Origin: Candidatus Chloroploca sp. Khr17
Lineage (GTDB): Bacteria; Chloroflexota; Chloroflexia; Chloroflexales; Chloroflexaceae
Assembly (NCBI RefSeq): GCF_004138165.1
Contig: NZ_RYFF01000005.1
Coordinates: forward strand, 127,929 to 191,928
Direction of reading: 5' to 3'
DNA: 64,000 bases
Made by a program: the position numbers and the translations under genes. The notes beneath the pieces were generated by a model. It saw only the letters and a program-made list of their open reading frames with translations. It searched no databases and was not told the origin of the DNA. Positions 1 to 8,933 of the stretch are shown piece by piece; the first letter of the stretch is position 1, and each line of letters opens with the position of its first letter.

Positions 1-1
1 G

Positions 2-958
2 GCGGCTTTTCCCGATGACGTTACCCTCCACCACATCAAGCCCCAGCCACCTGTGTCGCCACTGACGCTTGTCCGGGGGAGAGTGACGGCACGCCCCTAT
101 GCGGTGATGCTCGATAACCATCCGATGGCGTATCCGCAGGTTGGCCTCAACCAGGCCCCGCTGGTCTTTGAGGCGCTCGCCGAGTTTGGCATTACCCGCT
201 ATATGGCGCTGTTTGTACCCGGCATAACGCCCGAGTTGCCCACCATTGGCCCGGTGCGCAGCGCCCGTGCGTATTTTGTGGAGTATGCTAAGGGGATGCA
301 GGCTGTTTATGTGCATGCAGGCGGTGCCCCCGATGCGTTGACGATGGCGCGTACCTCGCTCGAATTGCTTGATGTGGATGCGCTTCGCGTCGATGCGGAA
401 CGCTATTTTCGTCGCGTGGGCGATCGCCAGGCTCCGCATAATCTTTTTACTTCAACACGCGAACTCGCGGCCTTTGCCGAGGCGCAAGCGCTCGCCGAGG
501 TTGATCTGAGCGAACTGGGTTTTTTGATCAAGCCAGATTTGCCCCTGGCTCGTCGGCCTGAGGCCCAACAACTTAGCTATTATTTCTTGTACCGTGAGTC
601 GTTTGTGGCCTGGAAGTATGACCGCATCAGCAATAGCTATCTCTATTTTCGGCAGAACCGCCCGCATGTTGACGGAGCGACGGGGCAGCAACTTCGTTTT
701 AAGAATGTGGTTGTGTTGGAAGTGCCCGAACGCCCTATTCCTGGCGATCCCAAGCAGCGCATTGAACAACAGGTGCTCGGTGAAGGCTCTGCCCGGGTCT
801 TTCTGGATGGTCGCATGATCGAGGCGACTTGGCGCAAGGGCGCTGGCTTTGCGCCATTGCGTATCTATGGCCCCGGTGGAACCGAACTGACCCTGAATAG
901 TGGGCCGGTCTGGATTGCCGTGTTGCCGTCACTCGATCATTTGACGGTAGAGTTATGA
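2..958 (+). CDS. DUF3048 (YerB-like) protein, 5' end outside window
   Basis: The reading frame is open from base 2, so the true start lies upstream; the GTG at 53 is only the first start-like codon inside the window. The visible 318 residues match the DUF3048/YerB family: an early YAVMLDNHP segment, a PTIGPVRSAR motif, and a later segment with APHNLFTST. Members of this family are usually lipoproteins or membrane-anchored proteins of Gram-positive-type bacteria with no established reaction; the signal or anchor would lie in the missing part. The stop codon overlaps the start of the next gene (ATGA at 955-958), so the two are probably translated together. The family call is firm; the function is unknown. 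Confidence 0.8.
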   Translation, partial: AAFPDDVTLHHIKPQPPVSPLTLVRGRVTARPYAVMLDNHPMAYPQVGLNQAPLVFEALAEFGITRYMALFVPGITPELPTIGPVRSARAYFVEYAKGMQAVYVHAGGAPDALTMARTSLELLDVDALRVDAERYFRRVGDRQAPHNLFTSTRELAAFAEAQALAEVDLSELGFLIKPDLPLARRPEAQQLSYYFLYRESFVAWKYDRISNSYLYFRQNRPHVDGATGQQLRFKNVVVLEVPERPIPGDPKQRIEQQVLGEGSARVFLDGRMIEATWRKGAGFAPLRIYGPGGTELTLNSGPVWIAVLPSLDHLTVEL

Positions 959-2325
959 CCCTTGTCAGACTCTGCAATCGGTTGAGCGTTGTGCTGCTAG
1001 GTTTGCTTGTCCTGGTTGCGGCGCATGTAGAGGCTGCCCCGTTGCCGCAACAGGCGCAACAGGCCTTGGCCCCAACCTATCGTATCTTTGCCACGCGCGA
1101 AGGCCTGGTGGGTGAGATGACGGGCAATGGGCATATTATTCAGCCACGTGACCGCTTTGTGGCGTTGCCTTCGTGGGCGGTGCTCTCCCCAAAAGGAAGC
1201 GACCGCTATCGCGTACGGGTTACCTATAAGGGTCGTAGTGTGGTGGTGCCTGTCTGGGATGTTGGCCCGTGGAATACGCGTGACGATTATTGGACCCCGG
1301 ATCGCCTCTATCGCGATCTGCCGGTTGGACGCCCGATGGCCGAGGCGGCCTTTTTTGATGGCTATAATGGCGGCCTCGATGAACGGGGCCGCCGGATTAA
1401 TAATCCCAATGGGATCGATATTGCCGATGGAACTTTCTGGGACGACCTCTTGATGACGCGCAATGATTGGGTCGAGGTGAGCTTTCTCTGGCTGGGGGCC
1501 GATCCTGGCCCTGGTGCGGCGATTACGATCAATCCTCCCCCACCCTCTGCGCCGCCTGCCCCGCCGCCTGCGCCAACGAGTGTTCCTGCCCCGCCCGTTG
1601 AGGCCGAAGCAGGGTCAAGCGTTGTCGACGATGAGGCCGAGGGGTATCGTGCGCAAGGCAGTGGCTGGAATAATGCCAGTTGTGGTATGAATGGCAGTCA
1701 TGCCTGGATCGCTTCAACGTCTGATGCCACCCGCTCAACGGCAGCAGCGGCATGGACGCCATCCTTGCCTTCGGCTGGGAGTTATGAGGTGCTGGCCTAT
1801 CTCCCGAACTGTGGGAACCCGGCCACCACATCGGCGCGTTATCAGGTGACCCACGATGATGCGGTGACCAGTGTCACGATTAACCAGCAGGCTTTGGCGG
1901 GAACCTGGGTCTCGTTGGGTACCTACAGTTTTGGCCGCGTCGTTGGGGTGCAGCCTCAGGTTGCCTTGACTGATTTGACTGATGAGAATGGGCGCACCGT
2001 GCGTTTTGATGCGCTTGCCTGGGCACCACGTCTCGACACCGCGCCCCCCGTGAGCAGCATCGAACTGATCGAGCGCAAGGGCAATGGCTATCAAATCACC
2101 TGGGGTGGAACCGACGATGCGAGTAGCATCGCGAGCTACGATGTCCAGGTGCGGATTTTGCCCCGCGGTGGCTGGACCGACTGGCGCATGCAGACGACAG
2201 CGACAACGGCCTGGTTTGGGCCAGATGAAGGCAAACATTTTGCCTTTCGGGTACGTGCCCGTGATCGGGCCGGCAATCTGGAACCCTGGCCTGACGAGGC
2301 GCAGATGGACACAACGTCGTCGTAG
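955..2325 (+). CDS. Secreted multidomain protein with golvesin-like and FnIII-like domains
   Basis: 456 residues. A hydrophobic signal peptide covers about residues 8-27 and ends near VEAAPLP. Residues about 60-175 resemble a double-psi beta-barrel, the RlpA-type fold of wall-associated proteins (RVTYKGRSVVVPVWDVGPW). A Pro/Ala-rich linker lies at about 183-211. Residues about 217-353 look like a golvesin C-terminal or CBM-like beta-sandwich, and residues 360-456 look like a fibronectin-III module with APPVSS at its start. The start overlaps the DUF3048 stop by 4 bases, giving a two-gene operon. The likely place of action is the cell surface, on wall or polysaccharide. No catalytic residue set could be assigned. 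Its TAG stop sits inside the arm of the palindrome at 2321-2379. Confidence 0.75.
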   Translation: MTLVRLCNRLSVVLLGLLVLVAAHVEAAPLPQQAQQALAPTYRIFATREGLVGEMTGNGHIIQPRDRFVALPSWAVLSPKGSDRYRVRVTYKGRSVVVPVWDVGPWNTRDDYWTPDRLYRDLPVGRPMAEAAFFDGYNGGLDERGRRINNPNGIDIADGTFWDDLLMTRNDWVEVSFLWLGADPGPGAAITINPPPPSAPPAPPPAPTSVPAPPVEAEAGSSVVDDEAEGYRAQGSGWNNASCGMNGSHAWIASTSDATRSTAAAAWTPSLPSAGSYEVLAYLPNCGNPATTSARYQVTHDDAVTSVTINQQALAGTWVSLGTYSFGRVVGVQPQVALTDLTDENGRTVRFDALAWAPRLDTAPPVSSIELIERKGNGYQITWGGTDDASSIASYDVQVRILPRGGWTDWRMQTTATTAWFGPDEGKHFAFRVRARDRAGNLEPWPDEAQMDTTSS

Positions 2326-2379
2326 GGGCACGGCGGTGCCGGGCCCGGCGCTGGGCACGGCACCGCCGGGCCCCTACGG
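2321..2379. terminator. Palindrome between convergent genes, containing both stop codons
   Basis: Arms of about 20 bases (2321-2340 and 2359-2379, with one small bulge) flank a GC-rich loop. The + gene stops with TAG at 2323-2325 in the left arm and the - gene stops with TAG at 2374-2376 in the right arm. It probably terminates or 3'-stabilises both transcripts. There is no T tract on either side, so strict intrinsic termination is not proven. Confidence 0.65.
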
Positions 2380-4632
2380 GTTATATATTGTGACGTCTCT
2401 GGGTTTGGCGAGGCAGACGCGGTTACGTCCTTCACTCTTGGCACGGTAGAGGGCCTGGTCGGCAGCAGTGATGAGTTCGTCGTGGTTAAGGCCGTGATCG
2501 GGGAAGATTGCCACGCCGATCGAGGTGGTAATGTTAGGCAGACGTTGCCCCTCGTGGATTAGATCGAGGTTACTGATCGCTTCACGCAGGTTGTTGGCAC
2601 GGCTGATGGCATTTTCTTCGGTCATGCTAGGCATGATCAGCAGCATCTCTTCGCCGCCAAAGCGACAGGCGATGTCTTCACCACGTAAGCTCGTGCTGAG
2701 AAAGCGCCCCAGAATGCGCAACGTTGTATCGCCGGCATCATGCCCGAAGGTGTCATTGATGCGTTTGAAGTAATCAATGTCAAGCAGCATAATGCCCAGG
2801 GAGCGCTGATGGCGTTGCGCTTCAATCAATTTAGGGCCAAGAATTTCATTGACAAAACGCCGGTTGAAGAGCCCGGTGAGTGGGTCGCGGATCGCCTGCT
2901 CACGTAGGTCTTCGCGCAGTTGTAGATTTGCCAGAGCGAGGGCCAGCAGATCCGCTGTACGAATCGCGAGCGAAAGTTCACGTGGCTCTTCCGCGTTGCC
3001 AGAACCCGGCTCTCCATAAAGACACAGCAGGCCTGCGGGTTCACGATTGGCGTGGAGTTGCACACAGAGCAACGGGTGCCCACCGATTGGCAGGCAAAGA
3101 GCGCAGGCATGGGCATCAAGTTGATTGTTGGGATGGACAAAACGGGTGCCGACTTGCATTGCCAGGCACGTTGAGCAGATCTGGTCAGGATACGGGTCAG
3201 GCTGCTTGCCCCACGCGCCGACGAGGGGGTAGACCTCGGTCTTGCCCGTATGATGATAGAAGGCACCGGCGCAGCCTTCGAAGATTTCTTGCAACAAGGG
3301 AATACTGACCGCATAGGCCTCTTCAAGGCTCTGGCTTTGCTGTAAACGGCTGCTGAGGCGATTGAGCAACTCTTGTTCTTTGACATCACGGGCGAGTTGC
3401 TGATTCACCCGGCGAATTTCAGTCTCGGCTTGTTCAAGTTCAGCCACATGGCTTTCGAGATTGCCGATCAACTCGCGCAGGCGGGCCGTCATCCGGTTAA
3501 AGGCCACGGTGAGTGCGCCGATCTCGTCGTTGCGGCGGGGATGGGCGATCAGTTGCAAATCACCGCCGGCAATGCGGGTGGCCGTATCAGCCAGGCTCGC
3601 CAGAGGTGTGGCAATGCTTCGGGCGACAAAGAGGGCCGAGATAAGCGCGAACAAAATAGCGATCAGGGCAATCACCATATTTAGGCGCAGGGTCGCATAG
3701 ATGGTCTGAAACGCCTCGGTCTCTTCTTGTTCGGCGACGAGCACAAACTGCAGTGACGGGAGCCAGTGATAGACCCCGATGACGCGTTGCTGGCGATAGT
3801 TGTCATAGACCCCGGCCCCATTGGTCTGATCGCGGATCACCTGTTCCATAATCGGTGTATGCAGGCGCAGGATCTGGGTGCGGCGGTCGGCAAAGCGTGA
3901 GTCGGTGAGCAACAGGTAATTCGGCCCGACGAGATAGGTCTCACCGGTCTCCCCCAGCCCTGCCCGCTGCAACATGATCTCATTGAGTGTGCGGGCACTT
4001 GCGCGTCCAACCAGTACGGCACGGGCGCGCCCGTCGGCGTCATAGACGGGCTGTGAAACGACGACGGGGCTACTCAAGCCCTGGGCGGTCGCCGAGGAGA
4101 GTGACTGCACATAGGTGCCCTCGATGCCTCGCCAGAAATATTCCTGGAGCGAGTGAACCTGGCCCTCTTTGGCGGGATCAGTTGCCACCAGCGCACGACC
4201 TTGAGGATTCAGGAGCAAAACCTCTTCAAACAGCCCGGTTGATGCGATGACCCCATCAAACTGAATCCGCAATTCGTTATAGGCCACGGTATAGGCTGGT
4301 GTACCTGGTTCATTGGTCAGCAATGGTTCAATCAGGCGAGGCACTTGATGGGGATAGACGATCGCTCCCATATGGATGCGCAGGCTCTGGATCCATGCCA
4401 CAATCTGTTCTTCTTTGAGGGTTGCAACTGACTCGAGTTGATTGACAACCTGTGTTTGCCCACCACGCAGCCCCAGCAACACCGAGCTACTGCCAATCAA
4501 GAACATCGGAAGTAAAACCAATAGCATAGATGCTAGCAGTAAACGATTCCGAATGGTGCCAAGGCGGAAGTGAGAAAAAAGCCTTGCGCCTCGGCTGGTC
4601 AGGTGCTTGAAACGGCCAGCAACGCGATCCAT
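2374..4632 (-). CDS. Membrane diguanylate cyclase (dCache-HAMP-GAF-GGDEF)
   Basis: 752 residues. The order is a TM helix (about 29-52), an extracellular Cache-type sensor domain (about 60-310), a second TM helix (about 318-340), HAMP (about 340-395), a coiled coil, a GAF-like domain with several Cys residues (about 430-570) and GGDEF (about 590-750). The active-site signature is GGEEM, an accepted GGDEF variant, and an RGED (RxxD) inhibitory-site motif lies five residues upstream of it. This supports synthesis of cyclic di-GMP from GTP under product feedback. The ligand sensed outside the cell is unknown. The gene is monocistronic by spacing and converges on the secreted-protein gene. Confidence 0.9.
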   Translation of the reverse strand: MDRVAGRFKHLTSRGARLFSHFRLGTIRNRLLLASMLLVLLPMFLIGSSSVLLGLRGGQTQVVNQLESVATLKEEQIVAWIQSLRIHMGAIVYPHQVPRLIEPLLTNEPGTPAYTVAYNELRIQFDGVIASTGLFEEVLLLNPQGRALVATDPAKEGQVHSLQEYFWRGIEGTYVQSLSSATAQGLSSPVVVSQPVYDADGRARAVLVGRASARTLNEIMLQRAGLGETGETYLVGPNYLLLTDSRFADRRTQILRLHTPIMEQVIRDQTNGAGVYDNYRQQRVIGVYHWLPSLQFVLVAEQEETEAFQTIYATLRLNMVIALIAILFALISALFVARSIATPLASLADTATRIAGGDLQLIAHPRRNDEIGALTVAFNRMTARLRELIGNLESHVAELEQAETEIRRVNQQLARDVKEQELLNRLSSRLQQSQSLEEAYAVSIPLLQEIFEGCAGAFYHHTGKTEVYPLVGAWGKQPDPYPDQICSTCLAMQVGTRFVHPNNQLDAHACALCLPIGGHPLLCVQLHANREPAGLLCLYGEPGSGNAEEPRELSLAIRTADLLALALANLQLREDLREQAIRDPLTGLFNRRFVNEILGPKLIEAQRHQRSLGIMLLDIDYFKRINDTFGHDAGDTTLRILGRFLSTSLRGEDIACRFGGEEMLLIMPSMTEENAISRANNLREAISNLDLIHEGQRLPNITTSIGVAIFPDHGLNHDELITAADQALYRAKSEGRNRVCLAKPRDVTIYNP

Positions 4633-4697
4633 AAAAGCCAGGTCTTACTAGTCTGTCCACAAAGATTTTTGGTATATGGCCGACAACGCATGTGAGC

Positions 4698-4748
4698 TGT
4701 GACAACGCATGTGGGCTGAGCTTGTCGAAACCCACATGCCTTGTCACA
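4698..4748. repeat. Inverted repeat upstream of the cyclase gene
   Basis: Two 18-base arms (4698-4715 and 4731-4748) are complementary with one mismatch, around a 15-base loop of the GAGCTTGTCGAAA type common in bacterial REP-like sequences. It lies in the 224-bp gap between the substrate-binding-protein gene (3' side) and the cyclase start, next to the 73-bp element. It could be a terminator for the upstream gene or a repetitive extragenic palindrome. Confidence 0.6.
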
Positions 4749-4772
4749 CACGTCGTCTATTGACTATAACTC

Positions 4773-4845
4773 CTATATGGGTTGTAAACAGGAGTGCCGG
4801 CTTTAGCCGGCTAAAGCCGGCACTCCTCAGGCATAAATCGTCTAG
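4773..4845 (+). repeat. 73-bp dispersed palindromic element, copy A
   Basis: The core 4790-4827 is a perfect 38-bp palindrome with no loop (19+19). The whole 73-bp segment aligns without gaps to the reverse complement of 13770-13842, with about eight mismatches by eye, so similarity extends well beyond the palindrome. It is placed between two tandem minus-strand genes. It is probably a non-autonomous mobile or REP-like element. The core word GGCTTTAGCC also occurs just inside the tnpB element (near 17550), a weak hint of kinship. Confidence 0.75.
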
Positions 4846-4856
4846 GACTGCTATAT

Positions 4857-6713
4857 TTACTTGGTCTCTGCATTGACAGGTTGCAATTCATGAATAATCA
4901 CATGCATGCTTTGCCACCATGAGGGTGGGTGAATATAGGCATTGGAGGCACTGGGCCAGTTTTGCCAGTAGGTTTCATCAAAGGAGATCAGTTGCCTATA
5001 TTGTACCAGAGGAATGAAGGGTAATTCATCGAGCCAGATGGCGCTGGCTTCAACAAAGAGCGGTTCGACACGGGCATCGCCGAGCGGCAACGCTCCCATC
5101 TGGTCAACGAGGTCGCTGTAGGCCTGGTTGCTCCACCGTACCTGGTTATTGTAGTTGGTGACAGGTGTCCCGATGGGTTGCGCCCAACGGGCGTGATAGC
5201 GATTCATTGCGGCCCAGGGTTCATTGATCGAGCCACAGCTATCCCAGTCAATCATGGCCTCAAAGACCCCATTGGTCTTGTGGTAGACCCATTCGCTATT
5301 GGTGAGGGCTTTGGAGGAAGCGTTGATCCCGACTGCTTTGAGCCGTGCGGCGATCAGTTCGGCACTACGTTGCATCGTTGTGGACGCTTCGTGAACGTGA
5401 ATCGTCAGGCTCAGTTGGCTCCCGTCTTTTTCATAATACCCGTCGCTCCCGAGGCTCCATCCCTGGCTCTCGATCAACTGGCGCGCCAACTGCGGATTGT
5501 TTTGCAGCAAAGGGTATTGTTCATAGAGACCGGCCTGCTCAAGGAGCTGAACATAACGATCGAGGGGTGGATAGGCGGGGAAGAAGTGGCGAGCGGCAAT
5601 CGTGGTGCCCTCATAGGCGTCGGTGACAATCTCTTGGCGATCAAGGGCATAGTTGACGGCCCAGCGCAGATCTTTCTGATCCCAGGGTTGTTGGAGGGTA
5701 TTGAAGGAGAGCGTGCGTGAACACGGGTCGATCCACGAGAAGGGCACCCCATCGAGCCAGGTGATGAGCTTGGGCTTGAGCGCAGCGATGGCTTGATACT
5801 CTTCGAGGGTGACATTGCCAAGCGAATCGAGGTGTTCGACAGCCTGAGCCAGATCTGCTTCCATATTAACGATCGTCCAGATAAGCCGTTTCGGCGCTGG
5901 TAACGACTTGAAGCCCGCCTCGACACCCCACCAGTCATCATCACGGACATAGATGAAGGTGTTTTCGTTAAAGCTCTCGAGCACGTACGGCCCGGTAAAG
6001 ACCGGCCAACCCTGGGCGGGATCATAGTTGGTAAAGGTGTACGGATCTTTATCGCGCCAGATGTGTTCGGGGACGAGGTTGAAGCTGCCCCAGACTTTGA
6101 CCGAGAAGAAGTCAAGCTGAAAGCGCGGATTGGGGGCGGTCAACTGGAAGCGTACGGTATGGTCGTCGACCGCTTCGACTGACGCGATCCAGTCGGTCAG
6201 ACCGGCAAAGAAGTCGAGTTCGAGATCGGGATGTTCGAGCAAAAGATTGGTACTGAAGACGACATCTTTGGAGGTCAATGGCTCACCATCGCTCCAGCGT
6301 ACCCCTTTACGCAGGGTCAACGTCCAGACATCCTGCTCTGGATTAGGATCCATACGCTCGCCGAGCCATGGCTCGATCACGCCACTCTCGTAGTTGAGAA
6401 TAAAGAGGGGCTCGATCATCGCCTGATGCAGCCCTTTGTCGAGACGCGCATCACGTGCAAACGGGTTCCATTGCTCAGGCACATCAACCGAACCCGAGAG
6501 CATATCAAAGATAACCGTTTGGGCACGCTCGGCTGGATTATTGATCAGGTCGAGTGGCAGGTCAATCACGAAGGCGGCGGGCGAACCCTCGGGGGCGCTT
6601 ACTAGTGCATTCTGAGGGGAGCTTGTTGGAGCAATGCTTGTCGTCGAGCCACAGGCGGTGCTCACGAGGATAACCATAATGATGAGGATCCAACGGTGCG
6701 CATGCATAGCCAT
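4857..6713 (-). CDS. ABC transporter substrate-binding lipoprotein, peptide/nickel (SBP_bac_5) family
   Basis: 618 residues. The N-terminal hydrophobic stretch ends in a lipobox (LVSTAC), so the protein is exported and lipid-anchored. The mature part follows the SBP family 5 pattern: MIEPLFILNYESG near the start, WTLTLRKGVRWSDGEPLTSKDV, the LRWAVNYALDRQEIV segment and a closing WAMNR-type region. Such proteins deliver oligopeptides, dipeptides or other ligands to an ABC permease. No permease or ATPase gene lies nearby, so the partner must be elsewhere. The ATG is preceded by GAGGAG. The specificity is not predictable from sequence. Confidence 0.88.
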   Translation of the reverse strand: MAMHAHRWILIIMVILVSTACGSTTSIAPTSSPQNALVSAPEGSPAAFVIDLPLDLINNPAERAQTVIFDMLSGSVDVPEQWNPFARDARLDKGLHQAMIEPLFILNYESGVIEPWLGERMDPNPEQDVWTLTLRKGVRWSDGEPLTSKDVVFSTNLLLEHPDLELDFFAGLTDWIASVEAVDDHTVRFQLTAPNPRFQLDFFSVKVWGSFNLVPEHIWRDKDPYTFTNYDPAQGWPVFTGPYVLESFNENTFIYVRDDDWWGVEAGFKSLPAPKRLIWTIVNMEADLAQAVEHLDSLGNVTLEEYQAIAALKPKLITWLDGVPFSWIDPCSRTLSFNTLQQPWDQKDLRWAVNYALDRQEIVTDAYEGTTIAARHFFPAYPPLDRYVQLLEQAGLYEQYPLLQNNPQLARQLIESQGWSLGSDGYYEKDGSQLSLTIHVHEASTTMQRSAELIAARLKAVGINASSKALTNSEWVYHKTNGVFEAMIDWDSCGSINEPWAAMNRYHARWAQPIGTPVTNYNNQVRWSNQAYSDLVDQMGALPLGDARVEPLFVEASAIWLDELPFIPLVQYRQLISFDETYWQNWPSASNAYIHPPSWWQSMHVIIHELQPVNAETK

Positions 6714-6817
6714 ATCGGTGCTCCTCTTTTTGTCCCAGGATCGAGTATATTTTCAGTATAGTGAGAGGATGTACCAGTCTATTACCAGGGCGACCATTCC
6801 CAAGAAACGTGCGTATG

Positions 6818-6856
6818 ATGACGAAAACGACCAGCAAAGCTGGTCGTTTTCGTCAT
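6818..6856. terminator. Perfect hairpin with A-tract/T-tract flanks
   Basis: 18-bp perfect arms (6818-6835 and 6839-6856) enclose an AAA loop. The outer part is ACGAAAAC and the inner part ACCAGC/GCTGGT. It sits between the start of the substrate-binding-protein gene and the stop of the hydrolase, so on the minus strand it ends nothing directly upstream. Placement suggests termination of transcripts coming from the + side or insulation of the promoter. Confidence 0.55.
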
Positions 6857-6906
6857 TGGCTGAAGCCGCTGAAGTGTTTGAAGGCACGTATCGGTGAAAC
6901 GTGCGC

Positions 6907-7776
6907 TCAGGCGAGAAATGCGCCAATTGAGGTATAAAACGGCACAGCCGCCTCGATCATTGGCACATGGCCGCAGTTGTCGAGCAAGACGAGCCCTGCA
7001 TCAGGAAGGGTATTGGCGAGGGCCATCACTGCTGTTGGTGGAAAGAGCGGATCTTCGCGTCCACTCACAACCAGCGTTGGTACCCGTACCTGCTCGGCGG
7101 CAACCATGACAATCGGATCGCCCGAACTGCTTGCTGCTTCCATCGCAACGCGCGGATCCATCGCGATCAGGTCAGCAACGCCAATCGCCATCGCGGCGTA
7201 CGGGATCTCGTTCATGCGATAGACCACCTGCGAGGCCAGCATGATTGGCCAGGGCGGTGTCATCCACGCCATCTGCGTCCACGGTCGCATCATCGTAAAC
7301 CACGGCCCCCAAAAGCTCAGCCAGGGTGCCCAGAGCGCGGCGTTCGTGCGGAGTTGCGAGTGCAGGCCGGCAAAGACGCCTGCTTCGACTGAACTCCGCG
7401 GCAGCCCAAAGCTCGCTAGGATTGTCCGTTCCACCCGATCAGGCCGTGCCGCCGCTAGCAGCAAGGCGATCGCCGCCCCAAGTGAATGCCCGACCACCGT
7501 AACCCGTCCGAGACCCAGGGCATCAATGGTCGCAAGGGCGCTGGCGGTTAACGTATCAAGCGTCGCCGGCGTTTTCGGTGGTGGCGACTCGCCAAATCCT
7601 GGCAGATCAAGCGCAATCAGATCATGCTCTTCTGCCAACGTCGCAAATGCCCCCATCCAATACCGTGATGATCCGCCCCATCCGTGAATAAGCAGCAAGG
7701 GAGCGCCTGTGCCGCCACGTCGGTAGGCAAGGGGGCCAGTTGGGAGGTTGAGCCAGGAAACTTCGGGGAATTGCAT
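6907..7776 (-). CDS. Alpha/beta-fold hydrolase
   Basis: 289 residues, a full-length single-domain alpha/beta hydrolase. It shows the oxyanion segment LLIHGWGGSSRYW, the nucleophile elbow GHSLGA, an acid region near SGREDPLFPP and a C-terminal histidine in NCGHVPMIE, completing a Ser-Asp-His triad. The family covers esterases, haloperoxidase-like and C-C hydrolases; the substrate is not deducible. The start lies 1 base after the mutarotase stop (7778), so both belong to one minus-strand transcript. Confidence 0.85.
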   Translation of the reverse strand: MQFPEVSWLNLPTGPLAYRRGGTGAPLLLIHGWGGSSRYWMGAFATLAEEHDLIALDLPGFGESPPPKTPATLDTLTASALATIDALGLGRVTVVGHSLGAAIALLLAAARPDRVERTILASFGLPRSSVEAGVFAGLHSQLRTNAALWAPWLSFWGPWFTMMRPWTQMAWMTPPWPIMLASQVVYRMNEIPYAAMAIGVADLIAMDPRVAMEAASSSGDPIVMVAAEQVRVPTLVVSGREDPLFPPTAVMALANTLPDAGLVLLDNCGHVPMIEAAVPFYTSIGAFLA

Positions 7777-7777
7777 C

Positions 7778-8677
7778 TTACTTCTTCTCTAGACGATCAA
7801 TGATCGCCATCATCGTGTGACTTTCGTCTGGGGCCAGCGTCATTGTTGCAGCCAGAGCATTGGCTGTTTCGATACAGACCATTGAGGTGGATGCATCATC
7901 AGCAAAATCGGGAATCTGTTGGGCCTTTGCGTGCCACGGGTTCCAGATAACCGTTGAATGACTTCCTTGCTTGGCGATCCTGATCGTGTGACCTTGCACG
8001 GGATCTTCAAGCAAACACGTTCCGGTTGTGCCTTGATAAACCCGATCGATCTCTGCGCCAACTTTGACCGGCCCACTCTGGGTGTGGGTTTCGTGCGTGA
8101 GTTTATCAAAGTAGCTAACACCATCAAGTCCTATGATGCCACACTGAGTTACATCAGTGACCTGAAAATAGCTGTGCAACGCGCCACTCCAGCCAAAGGT
8201 TTCGGCATCCAGGTTAGTGATCTTCAGCGCAACCTCCAGGTGCTTGTCAACCGTCACCGTCAGCGTTAAACGAAACGCATACGGCCACAGAGCCAGCGTT
8301 GTCTTGTCGTGGCTGAGACTCAGTTGAAGCCACACGCCTGTATTGTTGACGCCACTGCCATCTACCTGCCACCAGCGCTCACGCACAAAGCCATGCAGCG
8401 GTTTGCCAGGATCGCTGGGGTGCGCCCCAAACCAGGGCCAGCATATCGGGATGCCCCCATGCACCGGGGGGCGACCAGCCTTGCGCGCAGCCTGACTGAC
8501 CCATAGCAAGGGTGGCCCTGCGGTAGGCTGGTATGTCAACACCTGTCCTCCGTACAACGCGACCGTCGCCGTGCCCTCTTCAGCCATGAGCCTGGCCGTG
8601 AGCATCCCGCCTGGCTCATCAACAAACTCCACCCGTCCAGCAAGGCCAAAACGTGCCTGCAAGTCTGTGCGATCCAT
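7778..8677 (-). CDS. D-hexose-6-phosphate mutarotase (aldose 1-epimerase family)
   Basis: 299 residues. Characteristic features are PVHGGIPICWPWFG followed by HGFVRERWW, the family's sugar-phosphate binding and catalytic His region, and a later SGALHSYFQV with the second conserved His. The YeaD-like family interconverts alpha and beta anomers of hexose 6-phosphates. Together with the downstream hydrolase and the sugar kinase on the same strand this suggests a small carbohydrate-handling cluster. No clear Shine-Dalgarno precedes the ATG. The 256 bases upstream (8678-8933) hold no recognisable gene or strong hairpin. Confidence 0.85.
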   Translation of the reverse strand: MDRTDLQARFGLAGRVEFVDEPGGMLTARLMAEEGTATVALYGGQVLTYQPTAGPPLLWVSQAARKAGRPPVHGGIPICWPWFGAHPSDPGKPLHGFVRERWWQVDGSGVNNTGVWLQLSLSHDKTTLALWPYAFRLTLTVTVDKHLEVALKITNLDAETFGWSGALHSYFQVTDVTQCGIIGLDGVSYFDKLTHETHTQSGPVKVGAEIDRVYQGTTGTCLLEDPVQGHTIRIAKQGSHSTVIWNPWHAKAQQIPDFADDASTSMVCIETANALAATMTLAPDESHTMMAIIDRLEKK

Positions 8678-8933
8678 AAAGCATGATTGCCTTTCAGCCA
8701 GTGACAGCTCCCAGGGCGAAAGGAGCCTGTCGCAGCCCCCGCTGGTATCAAAAAACTTATGTTACAGCCTACTTATGGTCTTCCAGGAAATAATCCGGTA
8801 TGCGCGGCACGGGCGAGACCGCGCAGGTCTGCGAGATCTGTGAGGTTTGGTCGAGCGGATTCATTGCTGGAAAACCATACGTCGGCACTCCATGTTGAGG
8901 GTAACGCTGATCCGGCCCTTTTGCAACCTTGTC

